Shown piece after piece: positions 1-5,964 of a stretch of 5,964 bases of DNA (the stretch's first letter is position 1; the number at the start of each line of letters is the position of its first letter). The DNA is from Pseudomonadota bacterium (lineage in GTDB: Bacteria > Myxococcota_A > Polyangia > Polyangiales > Ga0077539): NCBI GenBank assembly GCA_023428035.1, contig JAEYZO010000940.1, positions 1 to 5,964 of the forward strand, in the 5' to 3' direction. The notes under the pieces were generated by a model that worked only from the letters and a program-made list of their open reading frames with translations, was not told the DNA's origin and ran no database searches. The position numbers were made by a program, and so were the translations under genes.

Positions 1-276
1 CCCGTCGACGTCGTGCTCGCCCGCGGCGCGGGGCGCCAGCGGCTGCGCTCCTTCGCCCTCCGCGACGCGCCGGTGGGCGACACGCTGCAGATGTTCGCGC
101 GGCTCGGGGGCTTCAACCTGGTGGTGGGCGACGACGTCCCCGCGCGCACGGTGACCCTCTCGCTGCGCGACGTGACGCTCGCGGGGGCCTTCCGCGCGGT
201 GCTCGCGGCGACGCAGCTCGGCGCGGTGGCCCTCGACGAGGGCGTCTTGCACGTGCGCCCCGGCCAACCCCGGTAG
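1..276 (+). CDS. C-terminal end of a protein with an STN (secretin/TonB N0-like) domain, 5' truncated by the window edge
   Basis: Frame 1 is open from the first base to a TAG at 274-276, giving 91 visible residues, so the start lies upstream. Visible residues about 17-87 match the STN/N0 pattern of PilQ, GspD and TonB-dependent receptors. A 'SFALRDAP' strand leads into a helix (GDTLQMFARLGG), then 'FNLVVGDDV', then 'TVTLSLRDVTLAGAF' followed by a helix (RAVLAATQLG), and finally 'GVLHVRP'. In secretins this small alpha/beta fold sits at the N terminus, ahead of N1 domains and the pore, and binds partner proteins in the periplasm. Here the protein stops four residues after the domain (GQPR), so no secretin barrel follows. 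It may be a stand-alone periplasmic STN protein, possibly with other domains upstream of the window, or a truncated secretin. The fold assignment is from pattern recognition; the function is unknown. The gene converges with the lipoprotein gene, leaving 2 bp between stops. Confidence 0.75.
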   Translation, partial: PVDVVLARGAGRQRLRSFALRDAPVGDTLQMFARLGGFNLVVGDDVPARTVTLSLRDVTLAGAFRAVLAATQLGAVALDEGVLHVRPGQPR

Positions 277-282
277 CGCTAC
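273..282. repeat. 10-bp palindrome containing both convergent stop codons
   Basis: GTAGCGCTAC is a perfect palindrome. Its left half holds the plus-strand TAG (274-276) and its right half the minus-strand TAG (read from 281 to 279). The two genes therefore end symmetrically with 2 bp between them. There is no room for an intergenic terminator, and no T-rich stretch is visible nearby. It may be coincidence. Confidence 0.5.
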
Positions 283-614
283 GGCACGCAGCCGCCCTCG
301 CCGGGGCGCACCATCGGGCAGATGGCGTTGGCGAAGCGGCACCCGTCGGGGTCGGAGCAGCGCTGCACGCAGAGAGAGCCCAGGGTCACGGTCTCGGTGT
401 CGACGCAGACGCCGTTCTCGGGGCAGTCGGCGTTGGTGCTGCACGAGGCCGTGCACAGGGGCACCTCGCGCCCGTCGACGCGGTTGCGGAACTTCACGCA
501 GCGCGGCGTGACCTCGGCGCAGACCGACGAGGTCTGGCACGCCCCGTAGGGGACCGTGTTGCGCGAGTCGCAGGCGAGGAGCAGGCAGGCGGTGACGAGC
601 AGCGGGCGAAGCAT
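279..614 (-). CDS. Small cysteine-rich lipoprotein (111 aa), function unknown
   Basis: The chosen ATG (614-612, minus strand) gives a classic lipoprotein signal: M-L-R, a hydrophobic stretch and a lipobox L12-L13-A14-C15. It is preceded by a strong GGAGG about 9 bases upstream. The frame stays open further upstream to an ATG at 755, but that 47-residue extension is basic, has no ribosome binding site, and would bury the signal peptide and overlap ATPase 1. The mature protein has lipidated Cys15 plus 12 more cysteines (26, 32, 39, 54, 58, 64, 70, 82, 86, 92, 99, 109), an even number that suggests six disulfides. Spacings such as C54-x3-C58-x5-C64-x5-C70 and C82-x3-C86-x5-C92 look like repeated disulfide modules, common in myxobacterial surface or periplasmic lipoproteins. 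Asp16 follows the lipidated Cys; in E. coli an Asp there favours inner-membrane retention, but the rule may not transfer. The role is unrecognised. Confidence 0.85.
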   Translation of the reverse strand: MLRPLLVTACLLLACDSRNTVPYGACQTSSVCAEVTPRCVKFRNRVDGREVPLCTASCSTNADCPENGVCVDTETVTLGSLCVQRCSDPDGCRFANAICPMVRPGEGGCVP

Positions 615-690
615 CGAAGTCCCCCTCCGGGGGTACAGACCGTCGGGGAAGGCTACACCGGCGAGCGCGCGCTTGGGGTATGACCTGCGC
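615..690. promoter_or_regulatory. Divergent intergenic region between the lipoprotein gene and the transport operon
   Basis: This 76-bp gap separates two divergently transcribed starts, so it should carry promoters in both directions. No convincing -35/-10 pair is visible. The only -10-like candidate for the operon is TATGAC at 679-684, just 6 bp before the GTG at 691. If that were real, the transcript would be leaderless or nearly so. No clear operator was found apart from the short C5/G5 inverted repeat. Confidence 0.35.
621..633 (-). promoter_or_regulatory. Ribosome binding site of the lipoprotein gene inside a C5/G5 inverted repeat
   Basis: On the minus strand the leader reads CCCCCGGAGGGGG, then ACTTCG, then the ATG. 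GGAGG (628-624) is a strong Shine-Dalgarno sequence, which decides the start at 614. The same bases form five G:C pairs (621-625 with 629-633) around a 3-nt loop, so the site could be partly masked in the mRNA. The sequence is seen directly; any regulatory effect is inference. Confidence 0.55.
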
Positions 691-1425
691 GTGATCTCGC
701 TGCGTGGGGTGACCAAGCGCTTCGCCGAGCCCGTGCTCCGCGGGGTAGACCTCACCGTTCCACAGGGCTCGCTCTACGGGCTCGTGGGCCCCGGCGCGGC
801 GGGCAAGAGCGTTCTCCTGAAGCTCGTGGTGGGCCTCATGCGCCCCGACGCGGGCGAGGTCACCGTCGACGGCGCGGTCGTCTCGTCGCTCGGGGAGCTC
901 TCGCTCCAGCAGGTGCGCTCGCGCTTCGGGATGCTCTTTCAGAACAACGCCCTCTTCGACTACCTCACCGTGAAGGAGAACATCGCCTTCCCCCTGCGGC
1001 GCCTGGGCGTCACCGACGAGACCGAGATCGCCGAGCGCGTGGCCGACCGCCTGAGGGCCGTCTCGCTCCCGGGCTTCGAAGACCGGATGCCCTCGGGGCT
1101 CTCGGGCGGGCAGAAGAAGCGCGTCGGAGTCGCCCGGGCCACGGTGACCCGGGCCGCGTACGTGCTCTACGACGAGCCCGCCGCGGGTCTCGACCCGGTG
1201 ACCTCGCAGAAGATCTTCGACCTGCTGCGCCGCGAGCAGCAGGAGTCGGGCGCCACCGTGCTGATGGTCTCGTCGGACATCGACCGCCTCGTCACCGTCA
1301 CCGACCGCGTCGGGATGATGTACCAGGGCCGCCTGGTCTTCGACGGCACCACCGCCGAGGCGCTCGCCTCGCCCGACCCGCTGGTGCATCAGTTCATGCA
1401 CGGCGAGGTCGAGGGGCCCATGTGA
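691..1425 (+). CDS. mlaF: MlaF-family ABC transporter ATPase 1, with degenerate H-loop and altered Walker A
   Basis: This 244-residue protein is the nucleotide-binding subunit of an MlaE/MCE-type lipid transporter on the cytoplasmic face of the inner membrane. Visible motifs are A-loop Phe11; Walker A G33-P-G-A-A-G-K-S40; Q-loop Gln84 in 'MLFQNNALFD', typical of MlaF; signature L137-S-G-G-Q141; Walker B ending D161-E162; and D-loop G-L-D. Two sites deviate. The fourth Walker A position is Ala36 instead of Gly, and the switch histidine of 'VSHD' is Ser195 ('VSSD'). The tail ends at 'HGEVEGPM' and lacks the roughly 25-residue extension of E. coli MlaF. GTG at 691 is chosen because it gives 'VISLRGVTKRF', matching the GTG-started 'MIEFRGIRKSF' of ATPase 2. 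Starts upstream to 556 would run into the lipoprotein gene. It is the first gene of the operon and probably pairs with ATPase 2. The family call is secure; the substrate is not known. Confidence 0.93.
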   Translation: MISLRGVTKRFAEPVLRGVDLTVPQGSLYGLVGPGAAGKSVLLKLVVGLMRPDAGEVTVDGAVVSSLGELSLQQVRSRFGMLFQNNALFDYLTVKENIAFPLRRLGVTDETEIAERVADRLRAVSLPGFEDRMPSGLSGGQKKRVGVARATVTRAAYVLYDEPAAGLDPVTSQKIFDLLRREQQESGATVLMVSSDIDRLVTVTDRVGMMYQGRLVFDGTTAEALASPDPLVHQFMHGEVEGPM

Positions 1426-1460
1426 GCCCGCGCGCTCCGACGGTGTAGAGTCCGCCGCGC

Positions 1461-2239
1461 ATGACGGCGCCCGACGACGGCCTCGCGCACCGCACCGGCC
1501 GCGCCCTCCTCGAGACCGCCGAGGAGGTCGGCGGCGTCGCCGTGCTCGCGGGGCGCCTCGCCCGACGTCTCGCCCCGCCCCGCCTCGACGGCCCCGAGCT
1601 CTGGAGGAACCTCCACAAGATGGGCGTGCGCTCGCTGCCCATCGTGGGCCTCACCGCGGTCTTCACCGGCGCCATCATGGTGGTGCAGGCGGGGGTGCTG
1701 ATCCGCCGCTTCGGCGCCGAGGGCCTCCTGGGCTGGGGCGCGGGCTTCGCCACCCTGCGCGAGGTGGGGCCCATCCTCATCGCGCTGATGTTCTCGGGGA
1801 GGGTGGGCGCGAACAACACCGCCGAGCTCGGCACCATGACCGTCACCGAGCAGATCGACGCGCTCGAGACCCTGGCCATCGACCCCCTCTCGTACCTCAT
1901 CCTCCCGAGGGTGATCGCCATGGTGGCGATGCTCTTCGTGCTCACGGTCTACGGCGACGTGCTCGCCCTCGCGGGCGCCGCGGTGATGGGGCAGGCGCTC
2001 CTCAACGTGAGCGTGATGACCTTCGTGAACGGCCTCCTCGACGCCATCAAGGTCTGGGACCTCGCCACCGGGCTCATCAAGAGCACCGTCTTCGGCCTCA
2101 TCATCGCCCTGTCGAGCTGCCACTTCGGGCTCACGGTGAAGGGCGGCGCCCCCGGCGTCGGCCGCGCCGTGAACGCCTCGGTGGTCGCCAGCGCCCCGGG
2201 GGTCTTCGTCGCCGACGACCTCTCGACCTACCTCCTCCA

Positions 2240-2243
<4 letters not shown>
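1461..2243 (+). CDS. mlaE: MlaE/YrbE-family permease 1
   Basis: This 260-residue integral membrane protein should be one half of the lipid-translocating membrane domain. It has an N-terminal amphipathic region (about 1-50) and hydrophobic segments near 56-80, 93-112, 146-177, 200-222 and 234-250. The hallmark MlaE block is clear: E101-V-G-P104, G113-R-V-G-A117, A121-E-L-G124, T129-E-Q-I-D-A-L135 and D141-P142, then 'LPRVIA'. The C-terminal 'GVGRAVNASVV' block (232-242) is also typical. Length is normal for the family (E. coli MlaE is 260). Residues 118-120 are Asn-Asn-Thr where relatives usually have small hydrophobic residues. An in-frame TAG at 1446-1448 lies 12 bases before the ATG with no alternative start between, so the start is fixed. 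No good Shine-Dalgarno precedes it. It follows ATPase 1 by 35 bp and overlaps permease 2 by 4 bp. There is no N-terminal STAS domain. Confidence 0.95.
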
Positions 2244-3019
<776 letters not shown>

Positions 3020-3022
3020 CCC

Positions 3023-3766
3023 GTGATCGAGTTCAGGGGAATCCGTAAGTCCTTCGGCCCGAAGCTCGTGCTCGACGGGGTCGACCTCACGATCCAGAAG
3101 GGCGAGGTCTTCTTCATCATCGGCGCCTCGGGCGCGGGCAAGAGCGTGATGATCAAGCACCTCATCGGGCTCCTGAAGCCCGACGAGGGCACCATCGTCG
3201 TCGACGGCCGCGACGTCTCCTCCCTCGACGGCGCGGCGCTCTACGAGGTGCGAAAGCTCTGCGCGATGGTCTTTCAGCACTCCACGCTCTTCGACTCGAT
3301 GACCTGCGTCGACAACGTGGCCCTGCCGCTCCGCAAGCACCGCGGGCTCTCCCGCGCCGAGGCCCGCGCCGAGGCCCTGCGCCGTCTCGACGCCGTGCAC
3401 ATGGCCCCCTTCGCCGAGCGCTACCCCCCCGAGCTCGGCGACGGGATGCGCAAGCGCGTCGCCATCGCCCGCGCCCTCACCGTCGACCCCCGCTACGTGC
3501 TCTTCGACGAACCCACGACCTCCCTCGACCCGGTGAGCGCGCGCCGGGTCGACAAGCTCATCCGCGAGCTCAGCGACACCCTAGGGGTGACCTCGATCGT
3601 GGTGAGCCACGACCTCACCTCGATCTTCTCCATCGCCGACCGGGTGGCCTTCCTCTACAAAGGGAACTTTCGCCTGGTGGGCACCCCCGACGAGTTCAGG
3701 GCCAGCGAAGACCCCGTGGTGAGGCAGTTCATCGGGGGCGTCGCGGAAGGCCCCATGGAGGTGTAG
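3023..3766 (+). CDS. mlaF: MlaF-family ABC transporter ATPase 2, with degenerate signature motif
   Basis: This 247-residue protein is the second nucleotide-binding subunit of the transporter. Intact motifs are A-loop Phe11; Walker A G34-A-S-G-A-G-K-S41; Q-loop Gln85 in 'MVFQHSTLFDS'; Walker B ending D162-E163; D-loop S-L-D; and switch histidine His196 in 'VVSHD'. The ABC signature is abnormal: L138-G139-D140-G141-M142 stands where MlaF proteins have L-S-G-G-M or L-S-G-G-Q. The Ser that contacts the ATP gamma-phosphate is thus lost and an acidic residue sits beside it. This is the mirror image of ATPase 1, which keeps LSGGQ but lost its switch histidine. The tail 'QFIGGVAEGPMEV' has the family ending but no long C-terminal extension. 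The start is a GTG 3 bp after the permease 2 stop, so translation is probably coupled. ATPase 2 probably forms a heterodimer with ATPase 1. Confidence 0.94.
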   Translation: MIEFRGIRKSFGPKLVLDGVDLTIQKGEVFFIIGASGAGKSVMIKHLIGLLKPDEGTIVVDGRDVSSLDGAALYEVRKLCAMVFQHSTLFDSMTCVDNVALPLRKHRGLSRAEARAEALRRLDAVHMAPFAERYPPELGDGMRKRVAIARALTVDPRYVLFDEPTTSLDPVSARRVDKLIRELSDTLGVTSIVVSHDLTSIFSIADRVAFLYKGNFRLVGTPDEFRASEDPVVRQFIGGVAEGPMEV

Positions 3767-3771
3767 CCTCC
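3757..3771 (+). repeat. Small inverted repeat spanning the ATPase 2 stop codon
   Basis: GGAGG (3757-3761) and CCTCC (3767-3771) are perfect complements around a 5-nt loop, TGTAG, that contains the ATPase 2 stop codon. The GGAGG is the only Shine-Dalgarno-like sequence before the MCE gene, but it lies 19 bases from the ATG at 3781, too far for normal use. The hairpin could tune coupling between the two genes, or it may be a chance feature of GC-rich sequence. Confidence 0.35.
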
Positions 3772-3780
3772 CGCGCCGTC

Positions 3781-4800
3781 ATGGCCGGCGAGCGCTCCAT
3801 CGAGGTGAAGGTCGGGCTCCTGGTGCTGGTGGGGGTCGGCCTCCTCGCGGCGCTGGTGCTGGTGATGGGGGGCCTCTCGCTCGGCAAGAAGTTCACGATC
3901 GCCGTGGACTTCAACAACCCCGGGGCGCTCCAGTCGGGCGCGCCGGTGAAGATCGCCGGCGTGCGCGTGGGCTCCGTCGACCGGCTGGAGTTCCGCGGCA
4001 ACCGGCCCGACCCGACCACCGGCCGGAGCGCCCTGGTGCGGGTGTACGCGAGCGTCGACGACCGCTACCGCAGCGAGCTCAGGAACGACGCGGCCTTCTA
4101 CGTCACCACCCAGGGCGTGCTGGGGGAGCAGTTCCTCGCGATCGACCCGGGCACGCACACGCAGCCCCCCTTGCGCCTCGACCGCCCGGTGGAGGGCATC
4201 GACCCGCCGCGCATCGACCTCTTCGTGGCGCGGGCCTACTCCCTCCTCGACGACACGGTGACGGCGCTGCGCTCGAACCGACGGCAGATCGGGTCGATGG
4301 TCGACGACCTCGCGGGGGTGCTCTCGAACACGCACCAGATCCTCGCGCGCAACGGCACCCGCATCGACGCGCTGCTGGTCGACGCCGACACGGCCATCCG
4401 CGACGCCGACGGGCTGGTGAACGCCGCGCGGGCGCAGTACGTCGACGGCCCCCGGGTGCGGCGCATCGTGCAGCGGGCCGACAACATCCTCGCGGTGATC
4501 GAGAGGGACCTCCCGCCCCTGGCGCGCGACGCGCGCTCGCTGACCTCTCGGCTCGACCGCATCGCGGCGGGGGTGGGCGACGCGCAGATCGAGGACCTGC
4601 GCACGACGCTCCGTCAGGTGCGCACGCTCACCGAGCGGGCCAACACCATCGCGGGCGACGTGCAGACCGTGAGCGCGCGGGTGCGCTCGGGGCAGGGCAC
4701 CGTGGGCGCGCTGCTCATGGACGAGGAGCTCTACGACGACCTCCAGGAGATGGTGCGCGACCTGAAGCACAACCCCTGGAAGTTCTTCTGGCGGGAGTAG
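3781..4800 (+). CDS. mlaD: MCE-domain (MlaD-like) substrate-binding protein with long helical C-terminal region
   Basis: This 339-residue protein has a short cytoplasmic N terminus, one membrane anchor (about 12-32) and an MCE domain (about 37-124). The domain shows 'VDFNNPGALQSGAPVKIAGVRVGSV' split over 42-66 and the pore-loop region 'TTQGVLGEQFLAIDPG' at 109-124. MCE domains form homo- or hetero-hexameric rings whose central pore carries lipid across the periplasm. Residues about 145-302 are strongly helical with regular hydrophobic spacing, suggesting coiled coils. A conserved-looking end follows, 'GQGTVGALLMDEELYDDL' and then 'HNPWKFFWRE'. E. coli MlaD is only 183 residues, so the extra 150-odd residues may build a helical tube or needle, as in PqiB or mycobacterial Mce proteins. 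That geometry is inference. The gene starts 14 bp after ATPase 2 and is last in the operon. No MlaC- or MlaB-like gene is present in this window. Its precise family name is uncertain beyond MCE. Confidence 0.93.
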   Translation: MAGERSIEVKVGLLVLVGVGLLAALVLVMGGLSLGKKFTIAVDFNNPGALQSGAPVKIAGVRVGSVDRLEFRGNRPDPTTGRSALVRVYASVDDRYRSELRNDAAFYVTTQGVLGEQFLAIDPGTHTQPPLRLDRPVEGIDPPRIDLFVARAYSLLDDTVTALRSNRRQIGSMVDDLAGVLSNTHQILARNGTRIDALLVDADTAIRDADGLVNAARAQYVDGPRVRRIVQRADNILAVIERDLPPLARDARSLTSRLDRIAAGVGDAQIEDLRTTLRQVRTLTERANTIAGDVQTVSARVRSGQGTVGALLMDEELYDDLQEMVRDLKHNPWKFFWRE

Positions 4801-4970
4801 CGAGCGCCTCGTCGCGAGGCCCCCGGGCGCCGTCGAAAACTCGCGCGCCCGCCGTGTCACCTCGCGCGCGGGAGTCATCCAAGACGCCGACTGACGAGGC
4901 GGGGCGCTGCGCTGAGAGGCTCTCGGGCGCCGCCGCGCCGTCGCGGTCGACCGCTCTATGGAGGACCCAG
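4801..4970 (+). promoter_or_regulatory. Intergenic region and leader before the low-complexity protein gene
   Basis: This 170-bp gap probably ends the transport operon and holds the promoter of the next gene. No convincing -35/-10 pair is visible. A near-palindrome GAGAG-G-CTCTC (4914-4924) could be an operator but may be chance. The clear element is a strong Shine-Dalgarno, GGAGGA at 4960-4965, five bases before the ATG at 4971. None of the five transport genes has a comparable site at proper spacing. Confidence 0.45.
4806..4820 (+). terminator. Possible hairpin terminator or attenuator after the MCE gene
   Basis: GCCTCG (4806-4811) and CGAGGC (4815-4820) pair perfectly around a TCG loop, starting 5 bases after the MCE stop. 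No T-run follows, so this is not a textbook intrinsic terminator. In such GC-rich genomes termination may be U-less or Rho-dependent. The position at the end of the operon is the main argument for it. Confidence 0.35.
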
Positions 4971-5924
4971 ATGAACCGGAACGACGATCGTTTTCAGCGC
5001 GGGCGCATGTCGGGAGAGGACCGCTGGGGTGACTACGACCAGCACGGGATGATGAGCCACGACCGCAGCCGCGGTCAGAGCCAGTACCGCGACGACGACC
5101 GCGGGTACGGCCGCGACGGCGCGGGCGGCGGCCGGGGTCGCGGCGCGTCGGACCGCGGCTACGGCGGCTCGCAGAGCGAGTACTCCCGGGGCTACGGCAG
5201 CACCCAGGGCGGCTACGACCGCGAGTACGAGCGCGACCGCGAGGGCAACGGGCAGCGCGGCTACGGCCAGGGCGGCTACGGCCAGAGCAGCTCGGGCCGC
5301 GACAGCGACCGCTACGGCCAGAGCAGCTCGGGCCGCGGGTACGACGGCGAGCGCGAGGGCTACGGCCAGCGCGGGTACGGCGAGTCGATGCGCGGCTACG
5401 ACCGCGAGCGTGAGGGCTACGGCCAGCGCGGGTACGGCGAGTCGATGCGCGGCTACGACCGCGAGCGCGAGGGCTATGGCCAGCGCGGGTACGGCGAGTC
5501 GATGCGCGGCAACGACCGCGACCGTGATTTCAACCGGAGCTGGAGCCAGGGCGAGTCGGGCCAGGGCTTCGGGCTCAGCGGCTACGGCCGCGACGAGGAC
5601 CGCTACGGCCAGGGCTACGGCCGCAGCGGCCGCGCGGGCGACAACGAGCGCGAGTACGGCCAGGGCAGCCAGGGCCGCGGGGGTTACGGCCACCAGGGCG
5701 GCTACGGCCACGACAGCGACCGCGGCTGGGGTCAGGGCCAGAGCACCTACGGCCGCCGCGGGAACGTGAACGAGCCCGGCTTCGAGCGCGGGGTCGACCG
5801 CGACTACCAGCGCGACTACGACCGCGGGCAGAGCGGCCAGCGGGGCGTGGAGCGGAGCTTCGAGCGCGGCCTCGACCGCGACGACGACGACGACCGCGGG
5901 TACCGCCGCGGCGGCCGCGTCTGA
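4971..5924 (+). CDS. Lysine-free Gly/Arg/Tyr-rich low-complexity protein with tandem repeats, function unknown
   Basis: This 317-residue protein has no recognisable folded domain, signal peptide or membrane segment. By hand count it has about 81 Gly, 56 Arg, 58 Asp+Glu and 30 Tyr. It has no Lys, Cys or Ile, and only two Leu and one Pro, so it is a near-neutral, probably disordered polyampholyte. It contains 15 GYG motifs, eight YGQ motifs and many RG pairs, the 'sticker' grammar of FUS-like condensate-forming proteins. Residues 129-185 are three 19-residue repeats (EGYGQRGYGESMRGYDRER type); residues 103-122 hold two copies of YGQSSSGR; residues 304-308 are five Asp. ATG at 4971 is chosen for its GGAGGA site. 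The frame extends to a GTG at 4854, but that stretch has ordinary, non-repetitive composition. Some bacterial proteins have similar N-terminal tracts before a BON/SWFGD-type domain; none is seen here. Coding status is supported by the ribosome site and by period-3 repeats conserved in this frame. Confidence 0.82.
   Translation: MNRNDDRFQRGRMSGEDRWGDYDQHGMMSHDRSRGQSQYRDDDRGYGRDGAGGGRGRGASDRGYGGSQSEYSRGYGSTQGGYDREYERDREGNGQRGYGQGGYGQSSSGRDSDRYGQSSSGRGYDGEREGYGQRGYGESMRGYDREREGYGQRGYGESMRGYDREREGYGQRGYGESMRGNDRDRDFNRSWSQGESGQGFGLSGYGRDEDRYGQGYGRSGRAGDNEREYGQGSQGRGGYGHQGGYGHDSDRGWGQGQSTYGRRGNVNEPGFERGVDRDYQRDYDRGQSGQRGVERSFERGLDRDDDDDRGYRRGGRV
5277..5336 (+). repeat. Two identical 24-bp direct repeats encoding YGQSSSGR
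   Basis: The 24 bases at 5277-5300 recur without change at 5313-5336, separated by 12 bases encoding D-S-D-R (36-bp period). Both copies are in frame within the low-complexity gene and encode residues 103-110 and 115-122. Identity at synonymous positions points to recent duplication. Confidence 0.85.
5355..5525 (+). repeat. Three tandem 57-bp repeats (19 codons each) in the low-complexity gene
   Basis: The units are 5355-5411, 5412-5468 and 5469-5525. Units 1 and 2 differ only at their last base (T versus C, synonymous). Unit 3 has a TAC-to-TAT change in an early codon, Tyr to Asn near its end (residue 181), Glu to Asp (residue 184), and a T at its last base. The unit length is a multiple of three, so copy-number change preserves the frame. 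Each unit carries two GYG motifs, one YGQ and an alternating Arg/acidic stretch. Confidence 0.93.
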
Positions 5925-5944
5925 GGGCGACGAGCGCGCCCGGG

Positions 5945-5956
5945 GGCGGCGCCGCC
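5945..5956. repeat. 12-bp GC palindrome after the low-complexity gene
   Basis: GGCGGCGCCGCC is a perfect palindrome 20 bp past the stop at 5922-5924. It could contribute to transcription termination, but there is no T-run, no loop, and the window ends 8 bases later. GC-rich palindromes of this size arise easily by chance. Confidence 0.2.
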
Positions 5957-5964
5957 AACACCGG

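Noticed and set aside
322..549. Plus-strand 75-codon frame opposite the lipoprotein gene
   Set aside because: No ribosome site or motif; the opposite strand has a lipobox and patterned cysteines.
556..690. N-terminal extension of ATPase 1 to a TTG at 556
   Set aside because: It would overlap the start of the divergent lipoprotein gene and adds 45 residues absent from ABC ATPases. The GTG at 691 aligns with the start of ATPase 2.
615..755. 47-residue N-terminal extension of the lipoprotein to an ATG at 755
   Set aside because: It would bury the lipobox signal peptide, has no ribosome site, and overlaps the ATPase 1 coding region. The ATG at 614 has a strong GGAGG.
3655..4878. 407-codon minus-strand open frame opposite the MCE gene
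   Set aside because: Long only because stop codons are rare in GC-rich antisense. The product is a His/Arg/Val-rich shadow without domains, while the plus strand encodes a clear MCE protein.
4854..4970. N-terminal extension of the low-complexity protein to a GTG at 4854
   Set aside because: The stretch has ordinary composition unlike the rest of the protein, no ribosome site, and lies upstream of a strong GGAGGA that points to the ATG at 4971.
5355..5525. CRISPR array or mobile-element repeat
   Set aside because: The units are directly abutting with no unique spacers, are in frame, and encode protein repeats; there are no terminal inverted repeats or transposase.
4956..5711. 251-codon minus-strand Ala/Val-rich repetitive frame opposite the low-complexity gene
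   Set aside because: It mirrors the repeats of the plus-strand gene in another frame. It lacks a convincing ribosome site, and the plus-strand frame has a strong one.

Overview
The window is very GC-rich DNA with strong G/C preference at third codon positions. It carries a cysteine-rich lipoprotein and a five-gene MlaFED-like lipid-transport cluster. This fits a Gram-negative bacterium with an outer membrane, most likely a myxobacterium (Myxococcota, Polyangia-like). That assignment is inferred from gene content and style; there is no rRNA or phylogenetic marker here.

Layout: (1) positions 1-276 are the 3' end of a plus-strand gene ending in a secretin/TonB short N-terminal (STN, N0-like) domain. 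(2) Positions 279-614, minus strand, encode a small cysteine-rich lipoprotein that converges on the first gene with only 2 bp between stop codons. (3) A 76-bp divergent gap follows. (4) Positions 691-4800, plus strand, hold a compact operon in the order ATPase 1, permease 1, permease 2, ATPase 2, MCE protein (F1-E1-E2-F2-D). Gaps are 35 bp, a 4-bp ATGA overlap, 3 bp and 14 bp. (5) A 170-bp gap has a small hairpin just after the MCE stop. (6) Positions 4971-5924, plus strand, encode a lysine-free, Gly/Arg/Tyr/Asp-rich low-complexity protein with internal tandem repeats.

The operon should encode an inner-membrane ABC transporter of the MlaE/YrbE type. An MCE ring protein is anchored beside it and projects into the periplasm, moving phospholipids or other hydrophobic molecules between the membranes. 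The E. coli complex uses two copies of one permease and one ATPase, whereas this cluster has two different permeases and two different ATPases. The ATPases are degenerate in a complementary way. ATPase 1 lacks the switch histidine (Ser195) and has an altered Walker A (Ala36) but a perfect LSGGQ. ATPase 2 has an intact Walker A and switch histidine but a broken signature (L-G-D-G-M). In a head-to-tail heterodimer all of these changes fall into one composite ATP site and the other site stays consensus. This is the logic of asymmetric transporters such as CFTR, and it is the most interesting signal in the window.

The second notable item is the last gene, whose GYG/YGQ/RG-rich composition resembles the low-complexity regions of condensate-forming RNA-binding proteins. 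It includes three nearly identical 57-bp tandem units.
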